DNA of 64,000 nt from Pseudomonas ceruminis (GTDB taxonomy: Bacteria; Pseudomonadota; Gammaproteobacteria; Pseudomonadales; Pseudomonadaceae): the NCBI RefSeq assembly GCF_021602025.1, contig NZ_BQHW01000006.1:124001-188000 (forward strand). Reading direction: 5' to 3'. Position 1 is the first letter of the stretch. The number at the start of each line of letters is the position of its first letter. This document shows positions 59,658 to 64,000 of the stretch, piece by piece. A program made the position numbers and the translations under genes. The notes under the pieces are model-generated. The model was not told where the DNA came from and did not search any database. It saw only the letters and a list, made by a program, of their open reading frames with translations.

Positions 59658-60875
59658 ATGGCTGTTGGTCTTGGTCCTTTGCCCACTCTGCACCCGGTGC
59701 CGGGTTTTGAACTTGGCATCGCTTCTGCCGGCATCAAGCGCCCAGGGCGCAAGGATGTAGTGGTCATGCGCTGCGCCGAAGGCTCCAGCGTGGCGGGCGT
59801 GTTCACCCTCAATGCATTCTGCGCAGCACCGGTGATCCTCTCCAAGCAGCGTGTGCAGGGCACCGTGCGCTACCTGCTGACCAACACCGGTAATGCCAAC
59901 GCCGGTACCGGCGCGCCAGGCCTGGCCGCCGCAGAGCGTACCTGCGCCAAGCTGGCCGAGCTGGCCGGTGTGCCTGCCGAAGCGGTGCTGCCATTCTCCA
60001 CCGGTGTGATCGGCGAGCCGTTGCCGGTCGAGAAGATCGAAGGTGCCCTGCAGGCTGCGCTGGACAACCTGTCGGAAAACAACTGGGCCGAAGCCGCTAC
60101 CGGCATCATGACCACCGACACCCTGCCCAAGGGTGCCAGCCGCCAGTTCCAGCATGAAGGCGTGACCGTCACCGTGACCGGCATCAGCAAAGGTGCCGGC
60201 ATGATCCGCCCGAACATGGCCACCATGCTCGGCTACATCGCTACCGACGCCAAGGTCGCCCCAGCGGTGCTCAAGGACCTCATGCTCGACGGCGCCAACA
60301 AGTCGTTCAACCGCATCACCATCGATGGCGACACCTCGACCAACGACTGCTGCATGCTCATCGCCACCGGCAAGGCCGACCTGCCGGAAGTCACCGAAGC
60401 CAGCGGTGACCTGTTCGAAGCCCTGAAAAAAGCAGTCTTCGAAGTGTGCATGGAAGTGGCCCAGGCCATTGTCCGAGACGGTGAAGGCGCTACCAAGTTC
60501 GTTACCGTGCAGGTCAACGGCGGTGGTAATCACCAGGAGTGCCTGGACGTCGGCTACGCTGTCGCCCACTCGCCACTGATCAAGACCGCGCTGTTCGCCT
60601 CCGACCCTAACTGGGGGCGCATCCTGGCCGCCGTGGGCCGTGCCGGCGTACCTGAGTTGGATGTCAGCCTGATCGATGTGTACCTGGACAGCGTCTGCAT
60701 CGCCAGCAAAGGCGGCCGCAGCCCGAGTTACACCGAAGAGCAAGGTTCGGCCGTGATGGCGCAGGAAGAGATCACCATCCGTATCGAGCTGGGCCGTGGC
60801 CAGTGCAGCGAAACCATCTGGACCACTGACCTGTCCCACGAGTACGTGAAGATCAACGCCGAATACCGTACCTGA
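59658..60875 (+). CDS. argJ: Bifunctional ornithine acetyltransferase / N-acetylglutamate synthase ArgJ
   Basis: Product of 405 residues that recycles the acetyl group in arginine synthesis. The protein cuts itself before a threonine, here T189 in [12 protein letters not shown], giving alpha and beta chains; the new N-terminal threonine is the catalytic nucleophile. Other blocks are [16 protein letters not shown]-type [12 protein letters not shown] and [15 protein letters not shown] 59658 with TAGGAG upstream; the longer frame runs back through the inverted repeat. Confidence 0.96.
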   Translation: MAVGLGPLPTLHPVPGFELGIASAGIKRPGRKDVVVMRCAEGSSVAGVFTLNAFCAAPVILSKQRVQGTVRYLLTNTGNANAGTGAPGLAAAERTCAKLAELAGVPAEAVLPFSTGVIGEPLPVEKIEGALQAALDNLSENNWAEAATGIMTTDTLPKGASRQFQHEGVTVTVTGISKGAGMIRPNMATMLGYIATDAKVAPAVLKDLMLDGANKSFNRITIDGDTSTNDCCMLIATGKADLPEVTEASGDLFEALKKAVFEVCMEVAQAIVRDGEGATKFVTVQVNGGGNHQECLDVGYAVAHSPLIKTALFASDPNWGRILAAVGRAGVPELDVSLIDVYLDSVCIASKGGRSPSYTEEQGSAVMAQEEITIRIELGRGQCSETIWTTDLSHEYVKINAEYRT

Positions 60876-60888
60876 TGCACTGATCCGA

Positions 60889-60983
60889 AGGCCTCTTCGC
60901 GGGCAACCCGCTCCCACAGGTGTTGCACACCCTGAAGGAGCGGCGCAGCCCCTGTCGGAGCAGGCTTGCCCGCGAAAGGCTGC
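60889..60983. repeat. REP pair (BIME-like) between argJ and the GST gene
   Basis: Left copy 60889-60920 contains GCCTCTTCGCGGGCAACCCG followed by CTCCCACAGG, close to the P. putida REP consensus. An inverted copy with CTTGCCCGCGAAAGGC lies at 60951-60983. Confidence 0.85.
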
Positions 60984-61029
60984 GCAGCAGCCTGCGGGTT
61001 CTGCAATACACCTCTGATGGAGCCGACCC

Positions 61030-61662
61030 ATGAGCTATCACCTGATCATCGGCGACAAGCTGTATTCTTCCTGGTCGCTACGCGGCGCGCTGGCCCTCGA
61101 GCTGGCCGGCGTTCCCTACGAAGAAACCCTGATCAAACTCAAGCAGCCTGATACCCGTCAGCGCCTTCTCGCCTTCTCCTCCACCGGCAAGGTACCGCTG
61201 CTCAAGAGCGAGCACGGCGTGATCGCCGATTCGCTGGCCATCGCCGAATACCTCAATGAGCGCCACCCCGAGGCCCAACTCTGGCCTGCCGACGTGGCCG
61301 CTCGTGCCCAGGCCCGCTCGGCCTGCGCGCAGATGCACAGTGGCTTCTTCGCCCTGCGCGGTGCCATGCCATTCGACCTGTCGCGGGATGAGGCACTGGA
61401 GAGCATCCCCCTGGACGTGCAGGTGGACATCGACCGTATCGTCGCACTGTGGTCTGAATGCCGCTTGGTGGCCAAGGACAGTGGGCCGTTCCTGTTCGGC
61501 AAGCCGAGCCTGGCCGACGCTTTCTTCGCGCCGGTGGCCGTGCGCTTGCGCACCTACCGTGTGGCAGTCCCAGCGCAGGCTGCGGCGTACATCGAGACCA
61601 TTTACCAGTGGCCGGCCTTCAAGGCCTGGCAACAAGCTGGCCTGGCGGAGCGTGAAGGGTGA
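61030..61662 (+). CDS. Glutathione S-transferase family protein
   Basis: Product of 210 residues. N-terminal thioredoxin-like domain (SYHLIIGDKLYSSWSLRGAL) with the glutathione-binding loop GKVPLLKSEHGVIADSLAIA, followed by the helical C-terminal domain. Serines in YSSWS are the likely activating residues. No sign of a specific substrate. Its stop overlaps the Nudix gene start (GTGA), so the two are co-translated. Confidence 0.9.
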   Translation: MSYHLIIGDKLYSSWSLRGALALELAGVPYEETLIKLKQPDTRQRLLAFSSTGKVPLLKSEHGVIADSLAIAEYLNERHPEAQLWPADVAARAQARSACAQMHSGFFALRGAMPFDLSRDEALESIPLDVQVDIDRIVALWSECRLVAKDSGPFLFGKPSLADAFFAPVAVRLRTYRVAVPAQAAAYIETIYQWPAFKAWQQAGLAEREG

Positions 61663-62603
61663 AACGGATTCATGTAGCAGCAGCAGTCATTCGCGGCACT
61701 GACGGCCGTATTCTCATTGCCCGCCGAGCCGACAGCCAGCACCAGGGCGGCCTGTGGGAGTTCCCTGGCGGCAAGGTGGAGGAGGGCGAGGGCGTCGAAG
61801 CGGCGCTGGCCCGCGAGCTTCGCGAAGAGCTGGGCATCGAAGTGACCCGCTCGCGGGCGCTGATCAAGGTCAGCCACGATTACCCGGACAAGCAGGTATT
61901 GCTGGATGTTCGCGAGGTCGACGCCTTTACCGGCGAACCACACGGTGCCGAAGGCCAGCCGTTGGAGTGGGTGATGCCGCGTGACTTGTCGCAGTACACC
62001 TTTCCCGAGGCGAACAAGCCAATCGTGGCCGCTGCGCGCCTGCCAGACCAGTACCTGATCACCCCGGACGGCCTGGAAGTGCCACAACTGCTCAAGGGCA
62101 TCCAGAAGGCAGTGGCTGCCGGTATCCGCCTGATCCAACTGCGCGCCCCGGACATGTACGACCCCAAATACCGCGATGTGGCGGTGGATGCGGTGGGCTT
62201 GTGCGCCGGCAAGGCGCAACTGATGCTCAAGGGGCCTCTGGAATGGCTGGGCGACTTCCCGTCGGCCGGCTGGCACCTGACTGCGGCGCAGCTGCGCAAA
62301 TACGCGGCCAAGGGCCGTCCGTTCCCCAAGGACCGCTGGTTGGCGGCCTCCTGCCACAACGCCGAGGAGCTGGCGCTGGCCGAGCAGATGGGCGTGGATT
62401 TCGTCACGCTCTCGCCGGTGCAGCCGACTCAGACCCACCCCGAGGCGGCGCCGCTGGGTTGGGATGAGGCGCAGCGCTTGATCGCGGGCTTCAGCCATCC
62501 CGTGTTCTTGCTGGGCGGGGTGGGCCCAGATGAGCGTGGGCGAGCCTGGGAAGCCGGGGCGCAGGGTGTGGCCGGAATTCGAGCGTTCTGGCCTGAGGCC
62601 TGA
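61659..62603 (+). CDS. Nudix (MutT) hydrolase fused to a ThiE/TenI-like domain
   Basis: Product of 314 residues from GTG 61659. Residues 1 to about 130 are a MutT-type Nudix domain with a complete box (GGKVEEGEGVEAALARELRE followed by ELGIE), likely removing oxidised nucleotides such as 8-oxo-dGTP. Residues about 137-312 form a ThiE/TenI-like barrel (QYLITPDGLEVPQLLKGIQK, QLRAPDMYDP, HPVFLLGGVGPDERG). The barrel lacks the QxREK and IND motifs of true thiamine phosphate synthases. The fusion is common in gamma-proteobacteria and the role of its second domain is unsettled. Confidence 0.93.
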   Translation: MKRIHVAAAVIRGTDGRILIARRADSQHQGGLWEFPGGKVEEGEGVEAALARELREELGIEVTRSRALIKVSHDYPDKQVLLDVREVDAFTGEPHGAEGQPLEWVMPRDLSQYTFPEANKPIVAAARLPDQYLITPDGLEVPQLLKGIQKAVAAGIRLIQLRAPDMYDPKYRDVAVDAVGLCAGKAQLMLKGPLEWLGDFPSAGWHLTAAQLRKYAAKGRPFPKDRWLAASCHNAEELALAEQMGVDFVTLSPVQPTQTHPEAAPLGWDEAQRLIAGFSHPVFLLGGVGPDERGRAWEAGAQGVAGIRAFWPEA

Positions 62604-62680
62604 CCCAGGGGCCGCTGGGCGGGCCTTCTAGTGAGTGACCCGCGCAGTGGCTGTGGGAGCCGGTTGGTCGGCGATTGGGC

Positions 62681-63247
62681 TCAGCCCAGAGGGCGCTCTG
62701 CCGCCTGCCACAACACCTCGGCCACTCCCTGGCGCCGCCCGATGATCCGCGCCGCCACGAACAGCAGGTCGGAAAGGCGATTGATATACGCCAGCCCCGC
62801 GCCCTCCAGTGGCTCCACGGCATTCAACTGCTGGCAGCGCCGTTCCGCACTACGCGCCAGGCTGCGGCATACATGGGCCTGGGCGACCAGTGCCGACCCG
62901 CTGGGCAGGATGAAGTTCTTCAGCGGCCCCAGCTCGTCGTTCCACACATCGATGGCGGCTTCCAAGCGCTCTACCTCGGCCATGTTCAGCGCTCGGTAGC
63001 TAGGCATTGCCAGCTCGCCGCCGAGGTCGAACAGACGGTGCTGACATGGTGCCAGAACTTCGCTGACCTCCTTGAGCCCGTGCTCATCCAGGCCTGCCAG
63101 TAGCAGCCCAAGCTGGCTGTTGAGGCTGTCCACCTCGCCGATCGCTTCAATACGCGGGTGGTCCTTGGGTACCCTGCGTCCATCGCCCAGGCCGGTTTCA
63201 CCCTTGTCGCCGGTGCGGGTGTAGATCTTCGACAGGCGATAGCCCAT
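62681..63247 (-). CDS. Cob(I)alamin adenosyltransferase (PduO type)
   Basis: Product of 188 residues that transfers adenosyl from ATP to cobalamin. N-terminal signature IYTRTGDKGETGLGDGRRVP binds ATP; ALVAQAHVCRSLARSAERRC and YINRLSDLLFVAARI are the other conserved helices. ATG 63247 (MGYRLSKIY) has GGAGG upstream and lies two bases from the stop of the kinase gene, so it is the second gene of that transcript. A start farther upstream would run through the kinase. Confidence 0.92.
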   Translation of the reverse strand: MGYRLSKIYTRTGDKGETGLGDGRRVPKDHPRIEAIGEVDSLNSQLGLLLAGLDEHGLKEVSEVLAPCQHRLFDLGGELAMPSYRALNMAEVERLEAAIDVWNDELGPLKNFILPSGSALVAQAHVCRSLARSAERRCQQLNAVEPLEGAGLAYINRLSDLLFVAARIIGRRQGVAEVLWQAAERPLG

Positions 63248-63248
63248 G

Positions 63249-64000
63249 TCATGCCTCCGTTGTGGTTGGCGTCGCCGCTGCCGGCTGGCCGAGGGGTAGG
63301 CGCAGAGTGAAGCACGTGCCCTGGCCGGGCGTGGACTGCACCTCCATCTGCCCCTTGTGGTTGTTGGTAATGATGAAATATGACACCGATAGCCCAAGCC
63401 CAGTGCCCTGGCCGATTTCCTTGGTGGTGAAGAACGGCTCGAAGGTGCGTTTGCGTACCGCTTCGGGCATGCCGATACCGTTGTCCTCGACCTGAATCTC
63501 GGCCCACGGCGGATTGAGCTTGGTGCGCAGAGTGATACGCCCGGGCTCGCTGGGCTGTGGGCGCAGGTGGATGGCCTGGGCGGCGTTTTTCAGCAGGTTG
63601 AGCAGCACCTGCTCCAATTCGTTGGCGGTGCAGGGCACCGGCCCAAGGTTGGGGTCGAACTGACGGACGATGGCCTGGCCCTTGAAGTCGAAGCCGATGG
63701 TCAGGTCGAAGTCGTTACCGGCGATGTCCACTGCCTGGTCGATCAGCGCTGGCAAATCGCATGGGGCCAACTGGCGGTTGCTGCGGCGGCTGAAACTGAG
63801 CATGTGGGTGACAATCTTCGCAGCCCGGGCGCCAGCTTGCTGAATGCCGTCGAGCAATTGCGGCACCTCCCGGCTTTCCAGGTAGCGGTTGACGGTGGGC
63901 AGGTCGATGCCCAGCTCGCTGGCTTGTTCCTGATTGCGTGGCAGCTCCGGTGACAGGCGTCGGCGGATGTTCTGCACGTTGTGCAAGATCGCCCCGAGCG
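63249..64000 (-). CDS. Sensor histidine kinase, C-terminal part
   Basis: About 250 residues visible; the N-terminus is beyond the right edge. The phosphoacceptor region is LGAILHNVQNIRRRL, near 63975-64000. The ATPase domain has the N box (NELEQVLLNLLKNAAQA), G1 VEDNGIGMP, F box FEPFFTTK and G2 GTGLGLS. It ends TPTTTEA two bases before the adenosyltransferase start. No signal-sensing domain or partner regulator is inside the window. Confidence 0.9.
   Translation of the reverse strand, partial: LGAILHNVQNIRRRLSPELPRNQEQASELGIDLPTVNRYLESREVPQLLDGIQQAGARAAKIVTHMLSFSRRSNRQLAPCDLPALIDQAVDIAGNDFDLTIGFDFKGQAIVRQFDPNLGPVPCTANELEQVLLNLLKNAAQAIHLRPQPSEPGRITLRTKLNPPWAEIQVEDNGIGMPEAVRKRTFEPFFTTKEIGQGTGLGLSVSYFIITNNHKGQMEVQSTPGQGTCFTLRLPLGQPAAATPTTTEA

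Overview
The window reads as one uninterrupted piece of a Pseudomonas chromosome, most likely the P. putida group. It is GC-rich with dense gene packing. It has the AlgU/AlgW alginate control logic of the genus, an unfused class-A rnpB next to the mra/dcw cluster, a fused CysNC, a methionine gamma-lyase whose key residues sit at exactly the P. putida enzyme positions (Y114, C116, K211), and REP elements of the P. putida type (hairpin around CGCGGGTTTACCCGCG). No prophage, insertion sequence, CRISPR array, tRNA or clear genomic island is visible.

Layout. Bases 1-9433: the 5' part of algD (cut by the left edge) with a long AlgU-type promoter region, yaaA, a degenerate secreted polysaccharide deacetylase, a PIN-PhoH ATPase, moaCDE, rhlB and a carboxylesterase. 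Bases 9571-13949: a complete general amino-acid ABC transporter (aapJQMP) behind a sigma-54 promoter. Bases 14110-25154: algW, a Nif3 protein, cysD-cysNC, the divergent mdeR/mdeA pair, zapG, a small hydrolase, trpS and zapE. Bases 25181-32553: a GlxA-type regulator, an aldo/keto reductase, rplM-rpsI, petABC and sspAB. Bases 32566-37820: a minus-strand envelope block (YgdR-type lipoprotein, dolP, gmhA/diaA, yraN, lpoA) divergent from rsmI and rnpB. Bases 38026-55932: a complete division and cell-wall cluster, mraZ-rsmH-ftsL-ftsI-murE-murF-mraY-murD-ftsW-murG-murC-ddlB-ftsQ-ftsA-ftsZ-lpxC, with its promoter and three MraZ boxes. Bases 55957-64000: dciA, secA, argJ, a GST, a Nudix/ThiE-like fusion, a cobalamin adenosyltransferase and a truncated sensor histidine kinase.

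How the parts work together. AlgW is the DegS-type protease that starts MucA degradation and frees AlgU, and the algD promoter about 14 kb away carries an AlgU-type -35/-10 pair. CysD and CysNC activate sulfate, and they sit beside a methionine-degrading enzyme with its own Lrp-type regulator. The dcw cluster supplies peptidoglycan precursors (Mur, MraY, Ddl), the septal synthase (FtsI/FtsW/FtsL/FtsQ) and the Z ring (FtsA/FtsZ). LpoA, ZapE, ZapG and DolP elsewhere in the window belong to the same envelope and division network.

Most of the window is conserved core genome, and I found no wholly new system. The best leads are the degenerate deacetylase, the Nudix/ThiE-like fusion that lacks ThiE signature residues, the algD upstream region, and several long perfect intergenic inverted repeats.
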